Assembly (NCBI RefSeq): GCF_003797765.1
Contig: NZ_RKMB01000017.1
Coordinates: 62,001 to 126,000 of the forward strand
Direction: 5' to 3'
Length of the DNA: 64,000 bases
Origin: Ramlibacter sp. WS9
Lineage (GTDB): Bacteria > Pseudomonadota > Gammaproteobacteria > Burkholderiales > Burkholderiaceae_C
Part shown: positions 27,797-35,985 of the stretch, one piece after another
How positions within the stretch are numbered: the first letter of the stretch is position 1
Layout of the letters: the number at the start of each line of letters is the position of its first letter
The notes under the pieces: model-generated
Seen by the model: only the letters and a program-made list of their open reading frames with translations
What the model was told of the DNA's origin: nothing
Database searches by the model: none
Made by a program: the position numbers and the translations under genes

Positions 27797-28129
27797 GTGC
27801 CATTCGTCGTCACCGAATCCTGCATCCAGTGCAAGCACACCGACTGTGTCGATGTCTGCCCGATGGACTGCTTTGTGGAAGGGCCGAACTTCCTGGTCAT
27901 CAACCCTTCGGAGTGCATAGACTGCTCGGTCTGCGTTCCCGAGTGCCCGGTCGACGCCATCGTCAATGCGGACGAGATCGCGGAAGGCCAACGGGCGTTC
28001 GTCGAACTCAACGAGCGGTTGGCGAATCACCCCGGCTGGAAGCCGATCAACCGGTCGAAGCCCGCTTTGCCAGACCACGAAGCCTGGGCTGGCGTCAAAG
28101 CCAAGCTTCACCTTCTGCGGCTCGAATAG
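27797..28129 (+). CDS. fdxA: Seven-iron ferredoxin FdxA
   Basis: Cytoplasmic 7Fe ferredoxin, 110 residues. The cysteines match the Azotobacter FdI layout: Cys9, Cys17 and Cys50 for the 3Fe-4S cluster, and Cys21, Cys40, Cys43 and Cys46 for the 4Fe-4S cluster. Extra Cys12 and Cys25 occur at the positions known from that family. The start is GTG at 27797, three bases after the DUF2164 stop codon. The C-terminal half is the usual long FdxA extension (HPGWKPINRSKPALPDHEAW). Confidence 0.95.
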   Translation: MPFVVTESCIQCKHTDCVDVCPMDCFVEGPNFLVINPSECIDCSVCVPECPVDAIVNADEIAEGQRAFVELNERLANHPGWKPINRSKPALPDHEAWAGVKAKLHLLRLE

Positions 28130-28161
28130 CGATCCGGCGGCCGGGCGCTAACATTCCGATC

Positions 28162-28362
28162 ATGGAAAAAAGAAGACTCCGCGTCGGCAGCGCGATCTCC
28201 CCCGAGGAGTTCGACGAGTTGTCCGACGAGCAACTCGAACGCCTGGTGCCCAAGGCCTATCGCGAATTCTTCCCGGGCAAGGACGGCTGCGCGGACGGCT
28301 ACTTCTACCTGCACGACGGCACGGCCTGGAGCTTCTACAAGGGCGGCCTGCTCGACGAATAG
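28162..28362 (+). CDS. Small hypothetical protein
   Basis: 66 residues, acidic in the centre (PEEFDELSDEQLERLVPKAY) with a Gly/Tyr-rich end (GYFYLHDGTAWSFYKGG). No family recognised. I see no Shine-Dalgarno site before ATG 28162. TAACAT lies about ten bases upstream and could be a -10 box, so a leaderless message is possible. It lies after fdxA and converges with the TAXI receptor gene 15 bp away. Confidence 0.6.
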   Translation: MEKRRLRVGSAISPEEFDELSDEQLERLVPKAYREFFPGKDGCADGYFYLHDGTAWSFYKGGLLDE

Positions 28363-28377
28363 CTGCCTGCGGCGTGA

Positions 28378-29718
28378 CTAAGCAGTGCGCCGCTCCAGGC
28401 GCCTGCGCACCATGTTGATATTGTTGCGCAGCGCATAGAGTTCGTCGGCATACGACAGCGGCACGGTGATGCCGCCGACTTTTTCTTCCAGCGCGTCCAG
28501 CTCTTTCGCGAAGTTCTTGGGGTCGCCGCCTTCGGCCTCCATTTGCTGTTCGATCGCGCTCAGTTGCCCGTACCAGCGGAACACGCGCGAGCGGATGCGG
28601 AACGCGTACAGCGGCGGCACGATGCGCGACAGCGGCAGCAATATGGCGATGATGATGCCCAGCGCCAGCCACATGCGCTCGACCAGGTTCGCCAGCCAGA
28701 AGGAAAGGTAGCGCTGCAGGAAGGGCTGGCCGCCCTTGATGGCGCGTGCGGCCTCGCGCGACACCGGGTATTCGCTGTGCTCGATGGTCGGGAACGCCGC
28801 GGCGCGATTGAACCAGCCGGCGGGGCTGTGCACGTCGCGGGCGGCCTGCGTGAACAACTGCAGCAGGGCAGGGTGCGTGGTTTCGCGCGTCAAAAGCGCC
28901 GTGGTGGTCGCGACCAGGCGCAGGTCCGTGGGCGGCAGGTCGCGCGCCAGGTCGACCACGCCACGCGGCAGCACTACGGGCGTGAGGAACGGGAAGCGGC
29001 GCGAGTAAGCCTCGCTCTGCGCGAAGTCCATCAGCCGCACACCCGGCGTCTGCAGCAGCATCTGCACCATCAGCGATTCGGGCGCCGAAGCGAAGACGAT
29101 GGCATCCATTTCCCCGGCGAGGAAGGCCACGGTGGCCGGCGTCTGCTCCAGCTGCGAGACCTTGATGCGGGACTTGTCGATGTTGTTCGCTTCGAACAGT
29201 TTGTCCATGAGGCTGGGCACGCCGCTGCCCGCCGTACCCACGTTCAGGTGCAGCCCCTGGAACTGCGTGAGCGCCGTGAGTGTTTTGGTGGCCGTGACCT
29301 TGCGCGCCGAGTCCTCGCGGTAGAACAGCCACACCGGCTCGACGAACAGGCTGCCGAGCGATTCGAGGCCGCTCTCGTCGGTGGCAGCGCGCTCGTTGGT
29401 GCCGCCTTGCACGAACCCGAGATCGGCCTTGCCTTCGCGCAGCAGCCGCAGGTTGTCGGAGGAGCCCTGGCTTTGCAGCAGCACGACCTCGATGCCGTTG
29501 GTCGCCAGCGCTTTCCGGTAGCGCCTGCCGAACTCGTCGTAGGCGCTTTGCGCCGGGCCGGTCGCCACCGTCACGCGCTTGGGTGGTGTCGGGTCCAGCC
29601 AGATGTAGGCCAGCACGAGCAGGCCAATGGCCAGCAGGGCAACCGGCCCGACGGAAATGAACAGGTCGCGCAGCGACAGCAGCGTGTAGCGGATCGTTTG
29701 GGGCACGTGCGGGGTCAC
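28378..29718 (-). CDS. TAXI-family TRAP solute-binding protein with two membrane anchors
   Basis: 446-residue TAXI receptor. A transmembrane helix at about 22-41 replaces the usual cleaved signal peptide. The binding domain follows (VTVATGPAQSAYDEFGRRY, LGFVQGGTNE, VGTAGSGVPSLMDKLF). A second membrane region near FWLANLVERMWLALGII and a coiled-coil tail end the protein. GTG 29718 overlaps the stop codon of the P1 peptidase gene (GTGA). No TAXI-type fused permease gene is nearby, so it may serve a distant permease or act as a membrane-bound sensor; both are inference. Confidence 0.85.
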   Translation of the reverse strand: MTPHVPQTIRYTLLSLRDLFISVGPVALLAIGLLVLAYIWLDPTPPKRVTVATGPAQSAYDEFGRRYRKALATNGIEVVLLQSQGSSDNLRLLREGKADLGFVQGGTNERAATDESGLESLGSLFVEPVWLFYREDSARKVTATKTLTALTQFQGLHLNVGTAGSGVPSLMDKLFEANNIDKSRIKVSQLEQTPATVAFLAGEMDAIVFASAPESLMVQMLLQTPGVRLMDFAQSEAYSRRFPFLTPVVLPRGVVDLARDLPPTDLRLVATTTALLTRETTHPALLQLFTQAARDVHSPAGWFNRAAAFPTIEHSEYPVSREAARAIKGGQPFLQRYLSFWLANLVERMWLALGIIIAILLPLSRIVPPLYAFRIRSRVFRWYGQLSAIEQQMEAEGGDPKNFAKELDALEEKVGGITVPLSYADELYALRNNINMVRRRLERRTA

Positions 29719-30728
29719 AGGTCGCCGGCGGCAGGCAGGCGCAGCTTGCCGATGGTGATTCCTTGCGCGGCGCGCACTGCGCGAACCACCGCCAGCGCCA
29801 CGGCTTCTGCCGCCATCGTGCCCAGCACCATCATGCCCAGCGACTTGCCTGCGCGGCCGGTGCCCAATGCGAACAGGGTGTCCCCATCCGACATCGTGTG
29901 CACCGGGTTGATGCTGCGCGCCAGCCCGTCGTGGCCCATGGTGGCCAGGCGGCAAGCCTGCGCCTTGGTGATCACGGCATCGGTGGCGATCACCCCGATG
30001 GTGGTGTTGGTGCCCGCCAGGTGCGGCTTGGGCGGCTCACCGCGCAGGAGCGCGCGGCGCGAGTCGAGAAGCGCTTTGCCGTTGCGGGTGCGCGCGCCGG
30101 CGATCGGCAGCGCCGTGTCCGGATCGATCACATCCCCGAGCGCGTTGCAGGCAATCAAGGCGCCGACCGTGACGCCATCGACCGTGACCGATGCGGTGCC
30201 GATGCCGCCCTTCATGCCACGCTCGATGCCGAATATCTTCCCGATGGCAGCGCCCGTGCCGGCACCCACGTTTCCTTCCGCAGGGGCTTTGGCCGACGCG
30301 AGTTCACACGCGCGGTAACCGGCATCCGCATCGGGGCGGATCGTCGCGTCGCCGACCAGCAGGTCGAACAGAACGGCGCCCGGCACGATGGGGAGGCGCA
30401 CCGGCCCGACCGGGAAGCCCACGCCCTGCTCTTCGAGCCAGCGCACGACGCCGGTGGCGGCGTCCAGGCCCCAGGCGCTGCCGCCGGCCAGCAGGATGCC
30501 GTGCACGCGATCGACGAGGTTCGTGGGCGAGAGCAGGTCGGTTTCGCGCGTGCCGGGCGCCGCGCCGCGCACATCGACGCCGGCGACCGCGCCTTCGCGC
30601 GCAATGACGACGGTGCAGCCCGTCGGCCGGCGCGTATCCGTGAAATGCCCGACTTCGATGCCGGCCACGTCGGTGATGGCGCCGGTGCGGTGGGGCTTGC
30701 GAGACGGTGACACGGAGGAACGGACCAT
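29715..30728 (-). CDS. P1 family peptidase (DmpA/L-aminopeptidase type)
   Basis: Self-processing Ntn-like hydrolase of 337 residues. Family landmarks are ITDVAGIEVGHFTD, ILLAGGSAWGLDAATGVVRWL, GNVGAGTGAAIGK and GTNTTIGVIATDA. Cleavage before the Thr/Ser nucleophile in the last of these would create two chains. No signal peptide, so it is cytoplasmic. I chose ATG 30728; the longer frame runs into the divergent dsbA gene. It is coupled to the TAXI receptor downstream. Likely substrates are small peptides or amides. Confidence 0.9.
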   Translation of the reverse strand: MVRSSVSPSRKPHRTGAITDVAGIEVGHFTDTRRPTGCTVVIAREGAVAGVDVRGAAPGTRETDLLSPTNLVDRVHGILLAGGSAWGLDAATGVVRWLEEQGVGFPVGPVRLPIVPGAVLFDLLVGDATIRPDADAGYRACELASAKAPAEGNVGAGTGAAIGKIFGIERGMKGGIGTASVTVDGVTVGALIACNALGDVIDPDTALPIAGARTRNGKALLDSRRALLRGEPPKPHLAGTNTTIGVIATDAVITKAQACRLATMGHDGLARSINPVHTMSDGDTLFALGTGRAGKSLGMMVLGTMAAEAVALAVVRAVRAAQGITIGKLRLPAAGDL

Positions 30729-30792
30729 GAATTCATTATGCGATGCCCTTAGACTGCTCACACCATCGCAACGCTTCACCGCTCGCCTCGCC

Positions 30793-31431
30793 ATGCCCAG
30801 CCGCCGCCGCTTCTCGCTCTTCGCCGCCTCGTCACTTCTGGCCGCGGGGTTTCCCGCCGCGGCGCAGGGCCAGCCCGTGGAGGGCAAGCATTACCAGGTG
30901 GTGTCGCCGAAGCAGCCCACCCGCGATCCGCGGCAAGTGGAGGTGCTGGAGTTCTTCGCGTACAGCTGCCATCACTGTCACGACTTCGAACCCGCGCTGG
31001 ACGCCTGGCAAAAGCAGCTTCCGGCCGGCGTCGCGTTCCGGCGCATCCCTGTCGCTTTTCGCGAGGAACTGGTCGTCCACAACGAGATCTATTGGGCGAT
31101 CGAAGCGATGGGCCTGGTGGAGCGGCTGCACCGGAAAGTATTTGAAGCCGTCCACGCCAGCCGCGACCAGTTGAAATCCCCGCAGGAGATTGCAGCGTTC
31201 GTCGCAAAGAACGGCGTGGATCCGACGGCGTTCATCGACACGATGAAGTCGTTCTCGGTCGCGGGCAAGGTCAAGCAGGCCTTTGCCCTGACCAACGGCT
31301 ATGGGGTGGAGGGAACGCCCTCGCTCGGTGTCGACGGAAGGTGGCTCACCTCCGGGTCCATGGCTGGATCGAACCCCCGATCGCTGGGCGTGGCGGAGTT
31401 TCTGGTCGAGCTCGCCAAAACCAGCCGCTAG
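30793..31431 (+). CDS. dsbA: Thiol:disulfide interchange protein DsbA
   Basis: Periplasmic oxidoreductase that forms disulfide bonds, 212 residues. The signal peptide starts MPSRRRFSLFAASSLLAAG. The active site is Cys59-His-His-Cys62, a variant of the usual CPHC, and the cis-proline loop is GVEGTPSLGV. I chose ATG 30793 because the signal peptide begins there. An in-frame ATG at 30727 has a good GGAGG site and would add 22 residues before the signal peptide, so the start is not settled. The gene is divergent from the P1 peptidase. Confidence 0.9.
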   Translation: MPSRRRFSLFAASSLLAAGFPAAAQGQPVEGKHYQVVSPKQPTRDPRQVEVLEFFAYSCHHCHDFEPALDAWQKQLPAGVAFRRIPVAFREELVVHNEIYWAIEAMGLVERLHRKVFEAVHASRDQLKSPQEIAAFVAKNGVDPTAFIDTMKSFSVAGKVKQAFALTNGYGVEGTPSLGVDGRWLTSGSMAGSNPRSLGVAEFLVELAKTSR

Positions 31432-31471
31432 TCACCGCCCGGCGCTCAGATGCCGGGTGCGGGCGGCAGGG

Positions 31472-31804
31472 TCAGGTACTGCGCCCGGCCTCTGGCACGC
31501 GGCGGCGCCGTTTGATGATCACGACGGGGGCCGGCGCGGGATGAGCCTCCCGGCGAAGTGGCGCGCGCGGCGCCGTGCGGCGGGCAGCGTCGATGGCCCT
31601 CTTCACCTGGCCGGTGGCGAGGGGCGTCACGTGGTCGCCATTGACTTGCAGGTACTGCCCATCGGCCGTTTCGGCCAAGGCGCCGACCTGTGCGTTGCGG
31701 GCGACGCTTCCCAGCAAGCGAAAGTCGCTTCCTTCCGTGCGGGCATACGTAAACCGCGCCCAATGTTCGTCACCCAGCTGAACACGCCAGCTCTTGTCAT
31801 TCAT
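31472..31804 (-). CDS. Conserved hypothetical protein
   Basis: 110-residue soluble protein. The first 75 residues look folded (WRVQLGDEHWARFTYAR, LQVNGDHVTPLATGQVKRAI). The rest is basic and Pro/Arg-rich (PLRREAHPAP, IIKRRRRVP), suggesting a flexible nucleic-acid or partner-binding tail. No family recognised. It lies alone on the minus strand between dsbA and the creatininase-like gene. Confidence 0.6.
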   Translation of the reverse strand: MNDKSWRVQLGDEHWARFTYARTEGSDFRLLGSVARNAQVGALAETADGQYLQVNGDHVTPLATGQVKRAIDAARRTAPRAPLRREAHPAPAPVVIIKRRRRVPEAGRST

Positions 31805-31925
31805 CCACGTACCTCACGAACTTCCTGTGCTGCCGGCTCGTTACGGGCAGCCTTTCCCGGTCAGGGTATTTTATCGGGGTCCCGGATCGCCGGCGCGGCG
31901 CCTCCATCTGGAATAATTCGCCACC

Positions 31926-32756
31926 ATGCCAAAACGCACTGCTTGCGCCGGGATCGTCCTGGCCGGGCTGATGACCCTTGCGGCTCTCCCGGCCCGCGCT
32001 GCCAGCCTCCAACTCGACGACCTCACCTGGACCGAGGTGCGCGACGGCCTGCGCGCGGGCACGACGACGGTGATCATTCCCGTGGGCGGCACAGAGCAGA
32101 ACGGGCCGCACATGGCATTGGGCAAGCACAACGTGCGCGCCGGGGCGCTATCGGCGCGCATCGCAGCCAAGCTCGGCCATACGCTGGTGGCGCCGGTGCT
32201 GGCTTACGTGCCGGAGGGCCGCATCTCGCCGCCCACCGGCCACATGCGCTTTCCCGGGACGATTTCGGTGCCGGAAGACGCTTTCGCGGCGGTGCTGGCG
32301 GGCGCCGCGCGCAGCCTGAAGCAGCACGGATTCCTGGACATCGTCTTGGTAGGCGATTCCGGCAATTACCAGGAGCAGCTCAAGAACGTGGCCCAACGGC
32401 TGAACCGCGAATGGGCGTCGGGCCCGGCTCGCGCGCATTACATCGCGGCCTACTACGAGGCCGCGACAACGGATTTTGCGCAGTCGCTGCGCGCCCGTGG
32501 CATTGACGGCCAGCCGGGCGGCACTCACGCCGGCGTCGCCGATACTTCGCTCATGATGGCGATCGACGCCTCGCGCGTTCGGGCCGACCGCCTGAAGGCA
32601 GCCGACGCCGCCTCGCCGGCTCTCGGATTGGGAGGCGATCCGGGCGCCTCCAGCGCCGCGCTGGGGCAAGTGGGCGTGGACATCGTCATCGACAAGACAA
32701 CGGCTGCCATCCGGCAGGCCATCGCCGTGCGCAAGCCGGCCGCAAACAAGGAGTGA
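31926..32756 (+). CDS. Periplasmic creatininase-family protein with altered metal ligands
   Basis: 276-residue creatininase-fold protein with a signal peptide (about 1-25), unlike cytoplasmic creatininase. The metal motif ExHGxHxxxxxxD reads ExNGxHxxxxxH here: Glu57 is kept, but the next ligands are Asn59 and His68 instead of His and Asp. The later HGGN-like zone is GDSGN (143-147). Metal binding or activity may thus differ from known creatininases. The coupled downstream gene encodes a periplasmic beta-propeller, so the two probably work together outside the cytoplasm. The natural substrate is unknown. Confidence 0.8.
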   Translation: MPKRTACAGIVLAGLMTLAALPARAASLQLDDLTWTEVRDGLRAGTTTVIIPVGGTEQNGPHMALGKHNVRAGALSARIAAKLGHTLVAPVLAYVPEGRISPPTGHMRFPGTISVPEDAFAAVLAGAARSLKQHGFLDIVLVGDSGNYQEQLKNVAQRLNREWASGPARAHYIAAYYEAATTDFAQSLRARGIDGQPGGTHAGVADTSLMMAIDASRVRADRLKAADAASPALGLGGDPGASSAALGQVGVDIVIDKTTAAIRQAIAVRKPAANKE

Positions 32757-32761
32757 ATGGA

Positions 32762-34111
32762 ATGAAAGTGGGCAGTAACAGGATGGCGGCGCTGGCCGCG
32801 GCGATGGCGCTGGCAGGCAGCGCGTGGCAAGCAGGCGCGCAGCCGGCATCGGCGCCCGTCAAGCCGGGTTCGGCGGTGGCCAGGCCCGCATCCGCGGCGG
32901 CGAAGCCTGCGTCGGCGCCGGCCATCGTCACCATCCCGGGCATGCCGCCCGTAGTGGATCGCAACAACCTTTACAGCGAAACGGTCGCGGGACGCCTCGC
33001 GCCTGCCGTCGTGGGCGCGCTGGAGCGTGTCTACGTGCCTAACCGCAGCAGCCGCACGGTGTCGGTGATCGACCCGGCCACCATGAAGGTGGTGGACACG
33101 CTGAAGGTCGGCATCGACCCGCAGCACGTGGTGCCTTCGTGGGACCTGCAGACGCTGTGGGTGGCCAACAACGCCGAAGGCCGCAAGGACGGCAGCCTGA
33201 CGCCGATCGACCCCAAGACGGGCAAGACGGGCCCGAGCATCCCCGTGGACGACCCGTACAACCTGTACTGGTCACCCGATGGCAAGTACGCCATCGTGGT
33301 CGCCGAGGCCTACATGCGGCTGGATTTCCGCGACCCCAAGACGATGAAGCTGGAGTTCTCGATTCCCACGCCGGAGTGCGCGGGCATCAACCATGCCGAT
33401 TTCTCCATCGATGGCCGCTTCGCCCTCTTCACCTGCGAGTTCGGCGGTGCGGTGTCCAAAATCGACATGGTCAACCGCAAGGTGATCGGCACGATTCGGC
33501 TTTCGCCCAAGTTCGATATGCCGGGCGTGCAGGAGAAGCTCGAGCAGGAAGCCGCCAAGCGCGACAAGCAGATGCACGCGATGGGCCACTCGCACGGTGG
33601 CGCGCCGGCGCGGGGCAGCCTGTTGGGCATGCCGCAGGACGTGCGCGCCTCGCCCGACGGCAAGCGGTTCTACATCGCCGACATGGTTGCGGACGGTGTG
33701 CACATCGTCGACTTCGAGTCGTTCCGCCAGGTCGGCTTCATTCCGACGGGCGTCGGCACGCACGGGCTGTACCCGAGCCGTGACGGAAAATTCCTCTACG
33801 TGGCCAACCGCGGTAGCAACAAGATCCGTGGCGGCAAGTCCGGCAAGGGCAGCGTGACGGTGATCGAGTTCGCGACCGAGAAGGTCGCCGCCACCTGGTT
33901 CGTCCCCGGCGGCGGCAGCCCGGACATGGGCAACGTCAGCAACGACGGCAAATGGCTGTGGCTGTCCGGCCGCTACGACGACGAGGTCTATCGCATCGAC
34001 ACGTCGAATGGCGCCATGGTGAAGATCAAGGTCGGCCGTGAGCCGCACGGCCTGACCGTGTGGCCGCAGCCGGGCCGCTATTCACTCGGGCACACCGGCA
34101 ACCTGCGCTGA
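32762..34111 (+). CDS. Periplasmic YncE-like beta-propeller protein
   Basis: 449-residue exported protein with YVTN/YncE-type seven-bladed propeller repeats. Repeat landmarks are VYVPNRSSRTVSVIDPATMKV, LYWSPDGKYAIVV and LYPSRDGKFLYVANRG. After the signal peptide comes a Pro/Ala/Ser linker (PASAPVKPGS, PASAAAKPAS). A His-rich insert (HAMGHSHGG) could bind a metal. I chose ATG 32762 with AAGGAG upstream; a GTG at 32753 would overlap the preceding stop codon. It follows the creatininase-like gene directly, and a joint periplasmic role is likely but unknown. Confidence 0.87.
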   Translation: MKVGSNRMAALAAAMALAGSAWQAGAQPASAPVKPGSAVARPASAAAKPASAPAIVTIPGMPPVVDRNNLYSETVAGRLAPAVVGALERVYVPNRSSRTVSVIDPATMKVVDTLKVGIDPQHVVPSWDLQTLWVANNAEGRKDGSLTPIDPKTGKTGPSIPVDDPYNLYWSPDGKYAIVVAEAYMRLDFRDPKTMKLEFSIPTPECAGINHADFSIDGRFALFTCEFGGAVSKIDMVNRKVIGTIRLSPKFDMPGVQEKLEQEAAKRDKQMHAMGHSHGGAPARGSLLGMPQDVRASPDGKRFYIADMVADGVHIVDFESFRQVGFIPTGVGTHGLYPSRDGKFLYVANRGSNKIRGGKSGKGSVTVIEFATEKVAATWFVPGGGSPDMGNVSNDGKWLWLSGRYDDEVYRIDTSNGAMVKIKVGREPHGLTVWPQPGRYSLGHTGNLR

Positions 34112-34248
34112 GTTGTTCAGGCGGCAGGACAAGTCCTACAGGTGGACCCCGCGGTCCGCCGACAGCTTTCCCGTGCCGAGCTTCCTACAGTGAGTGTCTC
34201 GTCGGCGCCGCCGGCGGATCATTCGACACGCCCCAGAGGAAGCACACC

Positions 34249-34524
34249 ATGAACACAGAAACCAGCGACAGCATGACCAGCATGAACGGCCCCGGCGTCA
34301 CGGCCACCCTGAATGGCAACGCCAACGTGGTCCACCGTGTGGCGCAAAAGGCCCACGAGACCGTGGACAAGCTCGAACACACGGTTGCCACGGGCAGCGA
34401 ACGCGTGATGTCGATGCAGGAAGAGTACGGCAGCTATGCCCGCGAGCACATCAAGGCACACCCCCTGAGCACCGTGGCCGGCGCGTTCGTGGTGGGCATG
34501 CTGCTCGGCAAGATACTGCGCTAA
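34249..34524 (+). CDS. Small ElaB/YqjD-like membrane-anchored protein
   Basis: 91-residue protein with an amphipathic helical middle (VAQKAHETVDKLEHTV) and a single C-terminal membrane helix (HPLSTVAGAFVVGMLLGKIL), the layout of DUF883/ElaB proteins that tether ribosomes or stress factors to the inner membrane in E. coli. AGAGGA lies before ATG 34249. Its stop codon overlaps the convergent CDF gene by four bases. Confidence 0.78.
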   Translation: MNTETSDSMTSMNGPGVTATLNGNANVVHRVAQKAHETVDKLEHTVATGSERVMSMQEEYGSYAREHIKAHPLSTVAGAFVVGMLLGKILR

Positions 34525-35165
34525 GTACCCCGGGCGAGTTCCTTGCGGGCCTGGCCGAAAACCGACCAGCCCGCACTGAGCGCCAGCCCCGCCATCACCG
34601 CCGCCACGCCCAAATCGGGCCACGGCGTGCCGGTGCCGAACACTCCCAGCGCCGCCAGCATCACCGCCACATTGCCGATCGCATCGTTGCGGGTGCACAG
34701 CCACACGCCGCGCATATTGGCGTCACCCTCGCGCCAGGCGTAAAGCAGCCCCGCCACGCCGAGGTTTGCGGCGAGCGCCATCGCACCCACTACCCCCATC
34801 GTCAGAGCCTCGGGCGCGACGCCCTGCGTCGCCGCCCACACCGTCTTGCCCAGTACGAAGCACCCGAAGGCCAGCATGCTCACTGCCTTGACGAGTGCTG
34901 CGCGGGCGCGCCACACTGCTGCCAGGCTGAGCACGGCCAGCGTGACGGCGTAGTTCGCCGCATCGCCGAAGAAATCGATGGCGTCGGCCAGCAGCGACAC
35001 GGAGCCGGATCGCAACCCCGCGGCGATCTCGATCGCGAACATCAGCGCATTGACGGCCAGCGCGATCCAGAGCACCTTGCGGTAGCCGGGGGCGGATGGG
35101 TCGCCCGTGGCGTGATGGTGGCCGTGGCTGTGATCGTCGTGGTCATGATGGCAATGGGCGGACAT
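34521..35165 (-). CDS. Cation diffusion facilitator family transporter without C-terminal domain
   Basis: Membrane exporter for a divalent metal (Zn, Cd or similar), 214 residues and six helices. A His-rich N-terminal tail (HCHHDHDDHSHGHHH) probably collects metal. Site residues lie in LLADAIDFFGDAANY and CTRNDAIGN. The usual cytoplasmic C-terminal domain of YiiP-like proteins is missing, so this belongs to the short CDF class. It is divergent from a MerR regulator, with a MerR-type promoter between them (35190-35220). Confidence 0.88.
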   Translation of the reverse strand: MSAHCHHDHDDHSHGHHHATGDPSAPGYRKVLWIALAVNALMFAIEIAAGLRSGSVSLLADAIDFFGDAANYAVTLAVLSLAAVWRARAALVKAVSMLAFGCFVLGKTVWAATQGVAPEALTMGVVGAMALAANLGVAGLLYAWREGDANMRGVWLCTRNDAIGNVAVMLAALGVFGTGTPWPDLGVAAVMAGLALSAGWSVFGQARKELARGT

Positions 35166-35189
35166 GTGTTTCCTGTTTCCTTCAGGGCT

Positions 35190-35220
35190 ATTGGAAACCC
35201 TGGAGCCGCTCCAGGGTCAA
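35190..35220 (-). promoter_or_regulatory. MerR-type promoter and operator of the CDF gene
   Basis: Read on the minus strand: -35 TTGACC (35220-35215), a 19-bp spacer, then -10 TCCAAT (35195-35190). The spacer holds the dyad ACCCTGGAG-CCG-CTCCAGGGT (35197-35217), a perfect 9-bp-arm inverted repeat. An over-long 19-20 bp spacer with a central dyad is the hallmark of MerR-controlled promoters. The dyad resembles ZntR/CadR sites. Confidence 0.85.
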
Positions 35221-35238
35221 GCGGCTTAGGATGGCGCC

Positions 35239-35676
35239 ATGAAGATCAGTGACCTGAGCCGCGCGACGGGCGTCGACGTGGACACCATCCGTTACTACGA
35301 GAAGGCGGGCTTGCTCCCCGCGCCCGCGCGCGAGGGCAACGGCTATCGCAGCTATGGCGACGGGCATCTCGAACGGCTCGCCTTCGTGCGGCATTGCCGC
35401 GCCCTGGATATTCCTCTGGCCGATGTCAAGCGCCTGCTGGACTTCGTTGGCGGCGCGCGCGACGAAAGCGGCGACATCGACGCGCTCATCGCGTCGCAGC
35501 TGCTGCGGGTGCGTGCCCGGCTGAAGAGCCTGCGCGCGCTCGAGCGGCAGCTGGTGGGCTTGCGAGACAGCTGCGACGCGGACCACGCCCGCCATGAGTG
35601 CGGCATCCTGCAGGAACTGGTGGCGGCGGCGCACGGCGAAGCCTGCGCCTGCCATCCGACGGCCGGGGCACGATGA
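35239..35676 (+). CDS. MerR family regulator, Cd(II)/Pb(II)/Zn(II)-responsive type
   Basis: 145-residue metal-sensing activator. The MerR winged helix is at residues 1-70 (ISDLSRATGVDVDTIRYYEKAGLL). A long dimerisation helix follows (RVRARLKSLRALERQLVGL). The metal-binding end has Cys residues in LRDSCDADHARHECGILQEL and EACACH, close to the CadR/PbrR pattern. It is divergent from the CDF exporter and most likely activates it through the dyad at 35197-35217. The exact metal is not certain. Confidence 0.9.
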   Translation: MKISDLSRATGVDVDTIRYYEKAGLLPAPAREGNGYRSYGDGHLERLAFVRHCRALDIPLADVKRLLDFVGGARDESGDIDALIASQLLRVRARLKSLRALERQLVGLRDSCDADHARHECGILQELVAAAHGEACACHPTAGAR

Positions 35677-35712
35677 ACGCCGCACTGCCGTTGCCACGCA
35701 TCACCGCCACGG

Positions 35713-35982
35713 TCATTGCGCCGGGAGCTTGGCCCGGGCCTTGGTGATCCAGAGTTGCAGGTTGTCCAGCATGCCGTCCTGGCTGAACGAGCAGCTCTCC
35801 CCACTGAAAAGGGCGCTGGATTCCAGGCGGTCCAGCAGGTCGTCCAGTACCTGGCGGTAGGCCGGTGGCAGCGCTTGCAGCAGTGCCTCGTGGTCGCGTG
35901 CCTGCGCGCAGAAGGCCTGCGCACCCACCTCGCCGCGGCGCAACCGGTCCAGCGTGGTTTGCAGGGTGTCGAGTTCCTGCAT
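35713..35982 (-). CDS. Conserved hypothetical protein
   Basis: 89-residue acidic, helical, soluble protein. Segments such as LDTLQTTLDRLRRGEVGAQAF and VLDDLLDRLESSALFSGESC suggest two or three helices. No family recognised. It lies three bases downstream of the GDPD gene on the same strand and may be co-transcribed with it. Confidence 0.65.
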   Translation of the reverse strand: MQELDTLQTTLDRLRRGEVGAQAFCAQARDHEALLQALPPAYRQVLDDLLDRLESSALFSGESCSFSQDGMLDNLQLWITKARAKLPAQ

Positions 35983-35985
35983 GGG

